DNA from: Acanthopleura granulata
Lineage: Eukaryota > Mollusca > Polyplacophora > Chitonida > Chitonidae
Assembly (NCBI GenBank): GCA_016165875.1
Contig: JABBOT010000029.1
Span: forward strand, 3,578,774-3,642,773
Direction of reading: 5' to 3'
DNA: 64,000 bases
The translations under genes and the position numbers were made by a program. The notes beneath the pieces were generated by a model. That model ran no database searches. It was not told the DNA's origin and saw nothing but the letters and a program-made list of their open reading frames with translations. Shown here in pieces: positions 23,701 to 35,300 of this stretch (position 1 is the stretch's first letter; each line of letters begins with the position of its first letter).

Positions 23701-26325
23701 GATTTTGATTTACCGCCGTAATGAAGAATGTTTTACTTGTGTAGGAAATATGACAGAGGAGAACCACTACTCCTTGCCAGGTATATCCGACAGACTTCCT
23801 GACTTAAAGCTGCAGCAGAAGCAGCTAGAGCAAGATTCGAGCTCACGACCTGACTAGTCGAGGGTCGAAGGGCTGTTGAGGGTGACGCTTTAGCTAGCTG
23901 ACTCAGCGAGAGGCCCTGCCCGTGGATAACTACTAGATCATCTGTAGACCAAGGCGACAGCTACAGGCGCCCCTACTGGGCCAGAATTTACAAGGCTTAC
24001 AAATTTTATAATTAAACAGGAGGAAAATCAATGGGTGTTTGTGCGAGGGTGATCTGTAAACAGACAATCCATCAATATGTACTTGCCACACCTCCCGTCG
24101 TAACCATAATCTCTACCTGCCTTTATTGTTTCTGAAGTAAGCCGGTTAACAAAACGTGACCAGGTTAGTAACCAGAGCCAATATGCGACCGCGAACATAT
24201 GCGCATGTTTGTATGCTCACCACGTGACGCAGCCAGTATTGGGTATGTGGGGGCAGGGAGAGGGGATCGTCAATGAGCCATTATCAAGAGCAAATACAAG
24301 TATTTATTTATTTATTTATTTATTTATATATTTGATTGGTGTTTTACGCCATACTAAAGAATATTTTATTTACACGACGGCGGCCAGCATTATGGTTGGG
24401 GAAAACCGGGTAGAGCCCGGGGAAATCCACGACCATCCGCAGGTTGCTGGCAGACTTCCCACGTACGGCCGGAGAGGAAGCCAGCATTAGCTGGACTTGA
24501 ACTCACAGCTACGGCATTGGTGGGAGGCTTCTAGGTCATTACGCTGCGCTATAGGGCGCTAGCCAACTGGGCCACGGAGGCCCCCAAATGCAAGTATACA
24601 TACGCGATAACTGACTTTTTAGAATTCAGATAACTAAAATTGTAGTCAAAAATTAGGAGTAGGGTAAAAGTACTTTCACAAAAAGTTTTTCTAGTCACAT
24701 CGCCTTATGGCGCTTTAACCCAGACGTCTTTTATGGGGAAAAATCCGGAGGAATCCATCTTGGGGTGATTAACGAATTAAAGCTCTTACCTCATCATGTG
24801 GAAGGCGGCTATTTCAACACGCGGTTGCTCGTGCCCTGCGTTACAAGACAACTTTTCCTCTGTCTGTGGCTCTCTACATGTAAATCATATTTATATTTGA
24901 AACAAATTTAGAAAGAAGATTTTATGTAATATGAAATTTATTTATCGATTTGTCAGAAATCCCTTGTACAATGGTTCGTACCTGGGGGTGGGGGACCCGA
25001 ATGGCCAGGTCCAAAGCAGGGACGCCACATGTTACGTCGGCCTTCAGATATGCACAACATATTGGCGGAGGGAAGTTGTCTTCAACGAACGTTAGACTGC
25101 GCGAACAGCCTAGGTCATGTTTTGATCCCTTAATTGAATAGCGGACATGGTTAACTGCTTAGCTGTGACAAGCAGATCTATAAGTCTCTCTGTCTGTCTG
25201 TCTCTCTGTCGGTTGGACTGTCTCTCTGTTGGTGTGTCTGTCTCTCTATCGGTTTGTCTGTCAGTTTCTGGACATCCTATCTTTTAACAATGGCTATTCA
25301 TTTAGCATGCGCCATTGAGAGTGTAAGACAACATCGACTTTTTTGCGGGTTTTTTCTGCCCGTATACAATCGATCGGTAACGAATTATCATGAAATCTAC
25401 GCCCTCCCCGACACCAGATGTCACCTACGTCCGCGATAAAAGGCCACTATAGTGACCTGGACCCACTTTCACAAAACTTTGTAAATCAGTTTCTCCTAAC
25501 ATCTCTCGCAAATCACATCGCCTTATAGCGCTATAACATAGACGACATCTTTTACGAGAAACGTTACAAAAAAGTGGCCTACTAAATTTTGTGAAAATAA
25601 AATAAAGAGGTGCAATTGCTGAATGAGACTGCGCTGCTTATTCCATGATTACCGACATTCTCATTGTAAACATTCACAGCAAATGAGAGCGTATTAAATA
25701 AAATATTCACCTATGAACAAAACATGTTTCTGTTCAAATTCAACATGAATTCAAATTCAATTTACTTTCACGGCACGCAATATTTTCTTTATACGACGAT
25801 AAACACCAATAATATAAATAAATAAAATAATTAGTTGATCAACACTTACACAAGCTGTGGTTTGAAGACAGCGTACTGGCCGCCAGCTAGACGAACCTTC
25901 CATTTGAAAGATGAACCACCGGGGCTTCCTTGGGCGCTTATAATTTTGGTGGTGGCCATCTTGTTTAGTACAATGCTCACGTTGAAGTCCTCCGGATACA
26001 GTTCGTTCTGGCCCAGCATATTGCCCGCCTGTTCCCAGAATTCCGTGAGGTTGTAATAGCTAAATTCTTCCTCCAGTTCTTTTCGTCGTGATGATAAACG
26101 TATGTTTGCAATTCTATTGGTACTGTTTGACTCGATTTCATTGCCGTTTGGAAATGAATGCGGTACCTGCCTGAATTGTAGCGAACCTTTGATAATGGAG
26201 TTCAAATGATGTGCCCTGCTATCTGGGCCGGAAGTGATGAGAACGTGGACGAGGACGAACAGAAGCACAGCTGAGATCAGAAACCGCCACAGCTTTCGGT
26301 ACAGAAGACGAAGCACTGGAGACAT
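14771..26325 (-). CDS. FAM20B-like secreted kinase (glycosaminoglycan xylosylkinase family), seven exons recognised
   Basis: FAM20 kinases are Golgi or secreted; FAM20B phosphorylates xylose in proteoglycan linkers. Exons (minus): A 26325-25850, B 24835-24790, C 22494-22382, D 21976-21814, E 21294-21091, F 18799-18737, G 14981-14771 (TGA stop). Phases agree from B to G. Exon A starts MSPVLRLLYRKLWRFL then a hydrophobic signal anchor (about residues 13-32), and holds MATTKIISA and AVFKP (Lys of the N-lobe). B has VEIAAFHMMR (Glu of helix C). C has FGFRTVPFVAGRKIN. D has CILHKCFYCEVESTICF with the family's disulphide cysteines. E has LDMVDMTIMGHVLANQDEKH and IDHGLG (both catalytic Asp). F ends VTQCCR. 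G has LSDRQLDAMVQRVDEVF. A to B phases do not join, so a short exon is missing. The exon D donor (AC|GTTTAA) is weak. DRH of the family reads DEK here. Confidence 0.8.
15370..17200 (-). repeat. Dispersed repeat copy 1 (inverted partner of 40310-41330)
   Basis: 15370-16250 read on the minus strand matches 40440-41330 on the plus strand over most of its length, for example around GTGTCATAAGTGCTGGCAC, CATGTAAGCCCCGTAAGAGC and the GCATGAAAAAGGCTTTTCTT region. A further piece at about 17110-17200 matches 40310-40400 in the same inverted order, with about 870 bp extra between the two pieces here. Lies in the last intron of the FAM20-like gene. No coding capacity seen; class unknown. Confidence 0.7.
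18494..18760 (-). repeat. 38-bp minisatellite copying the 5' splice site of FAM20-like exon F
   Basis: Seven copies, period 38 (one slightly longer). On the minus strand each reads close to GTCACTCGGTGCTGTAG|GTACG then TATAAATTTACCAGCC. The first copy (right end, boundary 18737/18736) is the real exon F end and donor; the others (donor near 18694, 18652, 18614, 18576, 18538 and 18500) repeat about 22 nt of exon plus the donor. The last has a stronger donor, TAG|GTAAGTAT. Confidence 0.9.
18979..19254 (+). mobile_element. SINE copy, diverged
   Basis: Plus-oriented SINE: GCAGCGTAATGACAC, GAGTTCAAACCCAGC, GGGAAGGTCTGCGCGCAGC, AATATTCTTGAGTGCGGCG and an AAATAAATAAATAA tail. It lies in the FAM20-like intron between exons E and F, or just past the exon F array. 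Confidence 0.75.
19449..19595. promoter_or_regulatory. Third cluster of TGACGT motifs
   Basis: TGACGT at 19449-19454, TGACGTC at 19471-19477 and 19492-19498, and GACGTCA near 19570, within an intron of the FAM20-like gene. Shape is like the clusters at 7482 and 14034. Possibly an enhancer or a shared repeat remnant. Confidence 0.22.
22165..22240 (+). mobile_element. SINE 3' fragment
   Basis: Only the body-tail junction is left: TCTTAAGTGAAAAGTTTTTG, ATGACGTTAAACACCAGTCA. Tail repeats are lost. Confidence 0.4.
22495..23430 (-). repeat. 73-bp minisatellite copying the 3' splice site of FAM20-like exon C
   Basis: About 12 units of roughly 73 bp, ending exactly at the exon C acceptor. On the minus strand each unit contains GTATGTTTCTCGTCCATCTG followed by TTGCTGCAGG in many units. 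The real acceptor has the same 20-mer followed by TTCGACTAG|G (boundary 22495/22494). So the pyrimidine tract and AG are copied about a dozen times upstream of the exon. Long open frames on the minus strand (up to 141 codons) are a by-product of the repeat. Confidence 0.88.
24300..24588 (-). mobile_element. SINE copy, full length
   Basis: Minus-oriented, starting with the ATTTATTTATTT tail at 24300 and ending at the head (CCACGGAGGCCCC). Body words CGACCATCCGCAGGTTGCTG and CACGTACGGCCGGAGAGGAA are well kept. Located in an intron of the FAM20-like gene. Confidence 0.85.
25182..25262. repeat. CTGT-rich simple repeat
   Basis: Imperfect run of TCTGTCTGTCTCTCTGTCGG-type units in a FAM20-like intron. 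Confidence 0.7.
25765..25832 (+). mobile_element. SINE 3' tail fragment
   Basis: ACGACGATAAACACCAATAA followed by AAATAAATAAAATAA is the SINE tail, next to the donor of FAM20-like exon A. Confidence 0.4.
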
Positions 26326-26329
26326 GCCT

Positions 26330-27497
26330 GTTATGTACAGAGACAAACAAACATATAGCACAACCAATTGGTATACATATGAGTACAGCACATGATCTTG
26401 AATTCTTTAGAAATGACTTTGAACTATGACAGAACTTAAAGATTATGAATTTTGTAATCACCGCGGTTTCATTAGACAATATCAACAGATACAGGGGTCT
26501 ATATAAAACATGGATTTTGATAATAACCTTTGAATTTTTATAAAAGCATGTTACTGTTTTGCCTCTTAAAGCATAGTTTGATTGAAGTATCTAACATTAG
26601 GTAGATCCCATATAATGTAGGCGGGCGTAAAGGGAACAAATATAAAGCACGTTGTTTGGAGTTCCGCGAATAACAGGCTTACTTAGGCAGACAAACATGA
26701 GTGTACCTTTCTTCAGTATGTTTATATTAACTGCTTTTCTGTTTATAGAGATGAATTGTGTTGGGTTTATCATTAGTCCTCAGTCACAAAATATGATATT
26801 AATTGTTTTGTATAGGCTTATGCTATAATGCTGACCACAACGGAACACTCTCAGATTCCTGGCATAGTTTACAGAGTTTGTTTCAGATGGGGATAATGAT
26901 CAGAAGGGGATGTTGCAGGTCTGTATGATACTTGTGTCAGTGCCTTAAAACTTTTCAACATAAATGAAGCCTTCAACAGAGTTCTCGGTGTCTATCTGTA
27001 TAGTATCAATTAGAAGATACCGTGGCTCCCACATCTAGCACAGTTCTAAACACAATAACTTACAGGGCTTGGTTCTAATTAAGCACTCATGTACAATTTT
27101 TAATTTTGAGCATTTAATTTCCAAGTGTCAAAATGATCCAGCGTGTTAAATGCTGTTTAATGTGAGTACTTATACTTTAAACTAGTGTGTCGTATAATGA
27201 TTGTAAACACGTTGTAAAATGATGTTAATTTTCAATATTTTGCCGAACACAACACCCAAATGGTGTCCATCTGACATAAAGTACTGTAAAACTACAAAAT
27301 GTTTTAAGCAATTTTTAAAGTGTTGAATTCCAAACACTTCCGAAAGTGTTAACCTAACATTCTGCATGCTTCTCATCCTCCAACACTGCCAAAATGTTAT
27401 ATTTAACGTTATTTAAGTAATATATTTCGGATCTATGACAGTTTTCTTCGCTTCGTATTTGTCTCCATCATGTTGGCCTCCTTTGTTAATGTTCCAT
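26330..27497. other. FAM20-like 5' side, non-coding
   Basis: TACATAACAG|GC just before the FAM20-like start codon (boundary 26328/26327) is a plausible acceptor for a 5' UTR intron, so an upstream untranslated exon may lie here or farther right. Nothing else was recognised. Confidence 0.35.
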
Positions 27498-27499
27498 GG

Positions 27500-27766
27500 A
27501 GGGCCTCTGTGACCGAGGGGAATAGTGCGCCAGTGTGGCGTTAAGAACCCGTGCCTTTCACCAATGCGGTCGCTGCGAGTTCAAGTCCAACTCATGCTGG
27601 CTTCCTCTCCAGCCGTACGTGGAAAGATTCGCCAAAAACCTGCGTATGGTTGTGGATTTCCCCCGGACTCTGCCCGGTTTCCCCCCCACCATAATGCTAG
27701 CCCTCGTGGTGAAATATTCTTTAGTACGGCGTAAAACACCCATCAAATAAATAAGTAAATAAATAA
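27500..27766 (+). mobile_element. SINE copy, full length
   Basis: GGGCCTCTGTGACCGAGGGG head, GAGTTCAAGTCCAACTC, CCGTACGTGGAAAGATTCGC, GGTGAAATATTCTTTAGTAC and an AAATAAATAAGTAAATAA tail. Confidence 0.85.
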
Positions 27767-27843
27767 TGACCCAAGGATCGAATATCCTTACTGTACTTCA
27801 CAACTTACTGCAACGGGAATAGATGCCTTTGGTGTATTTGGAC

Positions 27844-27990
27844 TGCGGGCCTCTGTGGTCGAGGAGGTTACCGCGCCAGCGCAGAGTAATACATCAGCTG
27901 TCCCTGACCAGTGCAATCGCTGCGAGTTCAAGTCCAGCTCATGCTGGCTTCCACTCTGGCCGTACGTGGGAAAAATTTAACAAAGATTGC
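27844..27990 (+). mobile_element. SINE copy, 3'-truncated
   Basis: Head GCGGGCCTCTGTGGTCGAGG through CGTACGTGGGAAA; the rest of the body and the tail are absent. It lies about 80 bp after the previous SINE in the same orientation. Confidence 0.75.
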
Positions 27991-27999
27991 TCTCCACCA

Positions 28000-28302
28000 A
28001 AATTGGTCATCGTTTTAAAAGAAAACAATGAGTGACAAATATTCACTCCAACGACTTCCTCTATCTTTCCTTAGTTTCTCTTTCCGCCCCTTGCCACTTT
28101 TTTTGTCACTGTGGATGGCATTTTCAAATTGTTCAATGTAACAAACGCCAAAACGTGTATAAAGACTTTTAACAGTGTATGGCTGGCTTACTCAGTAAAG
28201 CGTTGCTCTTAGTGCATAGGGTCAAGTAGTTCCTGTAGTTCTTCTGTATCAGGTAACTGGTGAACGCTATGTAGTGCTATGCTGTAAGCAAGTTGCGCAG
28301 TT

Positions 28303-28357
<55 letters not shown>

Positions 28358-29580
28358 TGTATCGGGGTTAAACCTCAATCAAATAATAATAGTTTATTAG
28401 GGACATTCAGTTTTGAAATTTTCTGGCATGTTGCAGAGTCCACTTATCTACCTATATGCACTATAATGTATAACTATATACTATAGACTACACTGGAATT
28501 TGACATTTGAATTGAAAGTCATGCCACGAATATAGGCATATGTCTTCCATGCGTGACTGACAACTGATAACGGAATCCCTCCTAGGTGTTACCAGGTTTA
28601 TTAACTATTGATATATTATTTCTTACATGTTCGTTTGTCAGATGTTGCTTAAGTTGGTTTGGAACTGAGTTTTGCGATTACCGCCTTGGAACGTCCATTC
28701 GTCGTTTACTAGTGGTATGCGCATGTCGAACATGACCCTTAGATTTATTAAGAGAAAAAGGACAACACTGGACCAGGTGTATATACATATGTATCGATGA
28801 ATCTCCTCACGTAAAGTTAAGAAGCGCGCACATGAAGCTGCCTTTTCGTGTTTGGTCCTGTTGCGCAATCAAGATATCGCAGTTCAAAGTGAGCTAAATT
28901 GCGCAAATTGAGAAAGTCAATGGCGTCTCCCAGTTATGAGTTCAGGCACAATCAGGCACAAGTTAGTTCTATAATCCTAGAACGCCGCTGTTTCTGCTGA
29001 CGTCAGGCGAGCCATGTTTTGCATTTTAGCCATCTGTTCGTATAGGGTACCACTGAAGTGACATCGTGTTTCCAGTTTTTCTAAAATGGCATCGTATAGG
29101 AACTCTTAAATTGTCTTTTAATTATTAACAGTGATTTGAATTAATCCCACACGCCCGATGAAATAACAGATTGTTTTCACATTCTGAACCCATTCACGGT
29201 AACGTATTACAAGTTTTATAGAGATAACCTGGTGTCTTGGTTTGTGGTGCAGAGTTACAGAAGCAGTTAGTGAAAGTCTATGTCCCGAAAAGGGCTTTCG
29301 TACACAAGTCGTGAGATCAATTTCTAAATAACAGCTTATAACAAAACCACTGAAGAACCAAGAAAGTGCATAAAGTAAGAAATTAGTGGGGAGTCACGTA
29401 AACAGAAGAGCTGAACGGTTCCATTGATACCGAAAAGACACATGGAATGTTCTAGGCACATAAATTTATTTATTATCAGATCCAAATTTATGTATATTGG
29501 AAGTATAAAGTAAATTGTCAGGGATTCCATTCACTTCTTTCACACATGAAGAACACATGAAGTCTCTTAGAATCTGACTG
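28000..29580. other. Intergenic DNA, nothing recognised
   Basis: Apart from the TA microsatellite at 28307-28354, no exon or repeat family was recognised. Confidence 0.45.
28307..28354. repeat. TA dinucleotide microsatellite
   Basis: Perfect (AT)n run of about 24 units. Confidence 0.95.
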
Positions 29581-29584
29581 ACTT

Positions 29585-29690
29585 TATTTTAGTTATTCGT
29601 TTACTTTATTTCTTTATGTCATTTATGATTATTGTTATACGCCATACTTTAGAATTGTTCCCCTGTACGATGGCGGCAGACATTCAGTCA
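29585..29690 (-). mobile_element. SINE 3' fragment
   Basis: Minus-oriented tail and body end: TTGTTATACGCCATACTTTA, then TGTACGATGGCGGCAGACAT. Head and most of the body are missing. Confidence 0.5.
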
Positions 29691-30259
29691 CAAGGCTGAA
29701 AAATGAACACTAAAGAACTTTAAACTACTTATAAAAAAATACAAAAAAATATTAGCCTGACAAGTGCTGGAAAGTGAACCAACTGACCTTACTTTACGTG
29801 GGCTGCCCAGCGGTAATTCCTTACATATAGATTAGTTAACGGAGAATGACAAGCTAACAAATGCACAGCTTTACATATGCCAACACTATGGTCATAATGA
29901 TTGATACCTATAGCCTTATCCCTTGATCCCTCTGTAAGATCGATATACCCGTCAGCTGCAAATCCTTGAACACACATCTGCCACCCTTAGCCCACTGCCA
30001 TCGATTCTACCCTCTCCCCGTCTCCCACGTGGTCACAGATTATCGTTACATTCGGTAAGTGGATTCTAAAGTTCAGTTCTCATGTTGATATACTGTAAAT
30101 ATGGAGGTGGAAACAGACAAGATCAGGCTTCAGCTAAAATGGGCGTTCCGGGTCAATAATCGTAAGATCAATTTAACATAAATCACAGAAAACTATGGAA
30201 GTATAAAAAGTAAAACTAGAACCTGTAGGTTTAAGTAGGATCTGGTTATTGCGTAGTGC

Positions 30260-31093
30260 TGATACGGGGTAAGGGTTCGTGTGGCTACTTGATCCGAGCG
30301 CAGAGTTTGTAGAGGAAGCGTTTTGAGTGGAAGCGTCTTAGGGAAACCCTCACGATGGAGCCTATATAGTCTTGTCAGACACAACTAGGTAACACAACGT
30401 GCAGAGTGGAAACTGTGCGCTGAGGTTGCCACTAACTATGCCCGTAACCTTTATAAAACTATATAGCTTTATAGATAAACCTGTGGACAAAGTGACTACA
30501 ACGACAAGGGGTTAAATAACAAGAGAGGAGTTCTTCAATATATACTTACTACTTATACTTACTATGTGCCGCTGTCCCTGGTTCAAAGTGGAGAGAGAGC
30601 GACCGCCAGCCAAAACAAGTCAATCCCAGTTGAATTTGGTGAAGTCCGAAAGCAGAGGGTATCTCCAAAGGAGAGAAGTTATAGTCTTAGATCGGGGGTA
30701 TCAGGAAGCACAGTAACGTAGCGTATGAGTGGCCAAAAGACTTCTGCTTCTCTGAAATTTGGGATTCGCTTATATAGCAGCGAACAAGTAAATCTTTTGT
30801 TTCTAAATTACCGGTCGTAAATTTTGAAGCCTGCGTTATCTCACTTAATGTATCGTCTAGAGGTGCTCCCTTTCCTCCTTTGGGTAACATTAATGGGGAC
30901 CAACGGCGAGAACCATTTTTGACACATGTGTGGGAATTTCAGCTTGGGCCATGATGTAGCGTTGTCCCATCTGGACAATCAGCCACGCCAAACGAACTTA
31001 AACCCGACCGTGAATTTAATCGCCTTGTGTGGGCCTTAACTCACGCGGTTAATAAACCCGGACACATGTAATCACGACATGTGCCTCGTAACA
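30260..31093 (-). repeat. 3' LTR of the Gypsy element
   Basis: 834 bp. Read on the minus strand it starts TGTTACGAGGCACATG and ends CCCCGTATCA, the canonical TG..CA ends. A polypurine tract (GAGTGGGGGATAA) lies immediately upstream in the element. Confidence 0.95.
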
Positions 31094-32399
31094 TTATCCC
31101 CCACTCGAAAAAGCACGTGACCTCACGTGTTATTAAGTTTAGAGGATGGCCAAGTCCCTCAATGTGTTTACATGAAGTGGAACTAGACAGAACTAGTACA
31201 ATTGCTACAGCACGACGTCAAACATGATTTGTGGAAATATTTATCCTATACAAATAGAAAATCGATTACAACACCAAACAATGAAGCGATTACAACATTG
31301 ATCAGACATGATTTGAATCGATTACCACATCAAACAGTTCGTTAGCTACGTGGAAGAAGATAAAATGTATTTAAGACGGAAGCAATCTGAACGAACATCG
31401 CATGGGAACATGCATTTATCACAAGAACACATATATGTACATATATTTTTTTCCTAATAATGGCTGCAAGTGAGGTCATCATATCTCTTCCTTTATCATG
31501 GGTGATCGAAAAGCTTGCGACACGTCTCCTAGCTGGATGAAGGTAGGGCATACATCACGAGGAACATAAATCCAAGGCTCGGCACATCCCCTGGCTGATT
31601 TGGGCGACTCTGTAACTATCGAAGGGCAGTATCAGGCAAGTAGAACGCAACACTCCAAGATTAAGGAGGAGTGAATGTTTACCATATTGTTCTATGCCAC
31701 GGTTACAGTTCTTTAGAATAAAGTTTGGATGCCCACTTTGTGTAATTGTAACTGATGTCACGTGTCTAGCAAGTGATTAGAGATAGTCTAACCGATTTAC
31801 CAAGGCATGATCTACACTTAGCCGTCGCAGGTAGAGTCATTACTCTCGCGCTGTGGTCGTCACCAGGCGGCTTGATAAGGTTAGCTGAAGGAAGGTCGCT
31901 TGCAGAGAATTCAAATACGAGATGACACACTGTGACATGATACAAAACAACCTGGAAATTCACCTACCTAGAATTAGCTACCACGCAAATATACTTGAAC
32001 CTATAGACCATGGATTCCAAGATACAGTTTGGAATACCACATTCCGTGCGGTTTGTGGGATTTCAGAATCTCCATCGATAACATGAGGCTGCAAAGGACT
32101 TACATAGCGAGTTAGTACAACGAATGACAACAATAAGGATCCCGGGAATGAACACATGGAGTTAATTCAATTCACACGTCAACTTTCTTCATAGGGACGG
32201 ACTGGATGTACCTATTTAGGAGAATGTATAGGTTAGCTCGGTATGGAGAGTACAGTATACCCCGCACTCTCCCATATTCTATCACCGATATGTTTGAATA
32301 GTACTCCTAGTCGTGTTTGACGACTATGCGCTCCGACTAGGTCCATTATAACAAACAGAGGAATGTAAAACACAGTGATCAGCATCTGGAAGTAGACAG
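31094..32399 (-). other. Long 3' non-coding interval of the Gypsy element
   Basis: About 1.3 kb between the pol stop and the polypurine tract. No open frame exceeds about 70 codons on either strand and no envelope-like signals were seen. It also contains the polypurine tract at its left edge. Confidence 0.7.
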
Positions 32400-35300
32400 T
32401 TATTTATCCTTAGCATGAAAATTATCAATAAGAGACTGATCCAAAATGTGTGACTCGGGTTCCCAGGTATTGTGTTTGGGACCATATCCTGCCCACTTGA
32501 TCTTATAATAATTAACTCCTTTTACCTTTTTGTGACGTAAAATCTTTTCCACTGTCCATATGTCATCGGTTACATCGGTGCTACCCTCTGGTGATGATTG
32601 TATATTTGGGTTCGGATTTGCTGTAGGACAATCCTCGGTGTTGATACCAGAACCTATTTGTCTAGTATCTGGATGCAAGCAAGGCTTGAGGCGATTAGAG
32701 TGAATAAGGGTACCCAGCATTCTACCGTTAATCCGTCTTAGACGATATGTGCAATTACTGGGCATAGATTGCACTATGAAGGGTCCTTCCCATGGATGGG
32801 GCAGCTTTTTACTAAGTCCTTTCCCGACTTTTAGGTTATGTAACCACACTAAATCACCAATCTTGTAGGGTGGAGGCCTAGCGTTTCTGTCATAGTTCTT
32901 TTTCATACGGTCTCTAGAAATTGACAAGTTAGCTCGTGCCAGTGTTTGGGCTACTTGTAAGTTAGCTTTAATCTCGTCCAGGCATTCACTGAATGATAGT
33001 GGGTTACCGTCTTTACTATGTAATGTAACATCTATCGGTAGGTTACCCTAACGACCATACAACAAATGAAAGGGGGTGAGACCTGTACTTTCAAGAGCAG
33101 GGGACGTTCTGTAAGCGAACAAAATGGATGGTATGTAGGTATCCCAATCGTCCTGTGAGTCGTTTGTAAACATTGAAATACCAGTTACCAGGGTTCCGTT
33201 GAACGTTTCCGAAAGGCCATCAGTTTGGGGATGGAAAGGGCTTGTTTTTACATGCTTGGTATTAAACAACTTACACAACTCTTGGACAAGGCGCGAGAGA
33301 AAATTTGTACCCCTGTCGGATAAAAACACATTGGGTGACCCATGGGGACATATTATCTCATTATAAAAGACTTTGGCAATTACAGGCGCCTCAATTGACG
33401 GGACGGCGAAGGCTTCCGGCCAACGCGTCATGTAATCCGTAATTACGACAATATACTTATTACCTTGAGTCGTTGTGGGTAGTGGGCCGACACAATCAAT
33501 AGCAATTCGGTCGAATGCACTCTCTCCGGGAGGTAGGGGATTTAGAGGAGCTTTGCGACAATATTTAGGCGTCTTCCTAGTATTACACTTAGTGCAAGTT
33601 TTAACCCAATGTTCAGTGTCAGCATACATGCCGTGCCAAAAGTAACGTCGTTTAATTTTCTCATAGGTCTTACTAATGCCAAAATGACCAACAGTGGGAT
33701 CGTCGTGATAAGCGCATAATATCTGTTTCCTTAGTTGGTTTGGAACAACTAATAACAGTCCTTTCGAATTGGCTGGACTTTTGTCAGATATGGAAATGCG
33801 ATGAAGAATACCATCCGAATTAAGAGCATAGTGATCAGCTGTTAGCAAAATAGTTCTAGCGTCGGCATCTTTTGACGGCAGCTGCTTGTTTTCTAAGTAT
33901 GCTATTAACATGGAGGTTGTCGGATCTTGCCTTTGAAAGTTAGAGAGCTGAGCCAAGGGGAGATCCAAGGCATTGATACTGACTTCTTTAGCTGTGGATT
34001 TGCTTACCTCAGATGATTTAAAAGGAATTCTAGACAACCCGTCGGCATTTTCATGAACTCTACCTGCTCGATGAACTACTGTAAAGTCGAACTCCTGGAG
34101 CGCCATAGCCCAGCGTGCTAATCTTCCAGAAGGTTCCTTAAGCTCCAGAAGCCATCGGAGGGCGCTATGGTCGGTTATCACAGTGAAATGCCTACCATAC
34201 AGATAAGGCCTGAAATACTTGATACCGGCTACTACAGCAAGTGCCTCTTTCTCGGTAATGCTATAATTTTTCTCATGGATGGTTAGCGGCCTACCTGCGT
34301 ATGCTACTACAGCCTCTTTTCCATCTTTGTCCTGAGCTAGAATCATACCTATTCCTAAGTCACTAGCGTCTGTACAAAGTTTAAATGGCTTGGTGAAGTC
34401 GGGAAAGATTAACACAGGAGGGTTACTTAGCGCAAGCTTTAGGTTTTCAAAAGCTTCCTAGCATTCAGCAGACCACATAAACGATTTGTCCTTCTTTGTG
34501 AGCTCATTTAGAGGAGCGGCTATGGCCGAAAATCCTTTCACAAATTTCCAATAGTAATTAGCCAAACCTCTGAAACTTCTAAGTTCTTTAAGGTTCCTGG
34601 GCCTTGGGTACTCATTGATAACCCTGCATTTCTCTGGATCTGGACGAATTCCATCTTTAGATACCACATGACCCAAATACTTTAACTCTCTGCAAGCAAA
34701 ATTGCACTTTTGAGGCTTCAGCCTTAACCTGGTCTCCTTAAGTCGCTGGAATACCGCTTCTAGATGTTTAAGATGATCTTCAAAGCTCGGAGAGAATACA
34801 ATTATATCATCGATATAAATGAGGCAGATATCATAGGTTAAACCTCGAAGAACACTTTCCATAAGTCGTTGGAATGAACTGGGGGCATTTGTGACTCCAA
34901 AGGGAAGTCGGGTAAACTGATAGAGACCCGAGTGTACTATGAAGGCGGTCCTATCTGCAGTCTGAGGATCCAACTCTATCTGCCAGTAACCACTTCTAAG
35001 GTCCAAAGTACTAAAGTAAGCAGCGCACTTACCTGAGATTGCTTGGAATGATTCTTCCATCCTTGGTAACGGATATGAATCCTTGTATGTGACAGAGTTT
35101 AATTTCCTATTGTCCACACAGAAACGTATAGAGTTGTCGGGCTTCTTAACTAACACTACTGGACTTGCCCATGGAGACTGACTTTCCTCAATTACATCCT
35201 GGTCTAGCATCTTACGTATGTGATCATCTATGACCTGTCGCTGAGCTGGGCCCACTCTGTAGGGCCTTTGTCTAATGGGGGCGTGGTCACCCGTCTCTAT

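Noticed and set aside
31094..32399. Envelope gene in the Gypsy element
   Set aside because: No open frame above about 70 codons and no signal peptide or fusion-type hydrophobic region seen.
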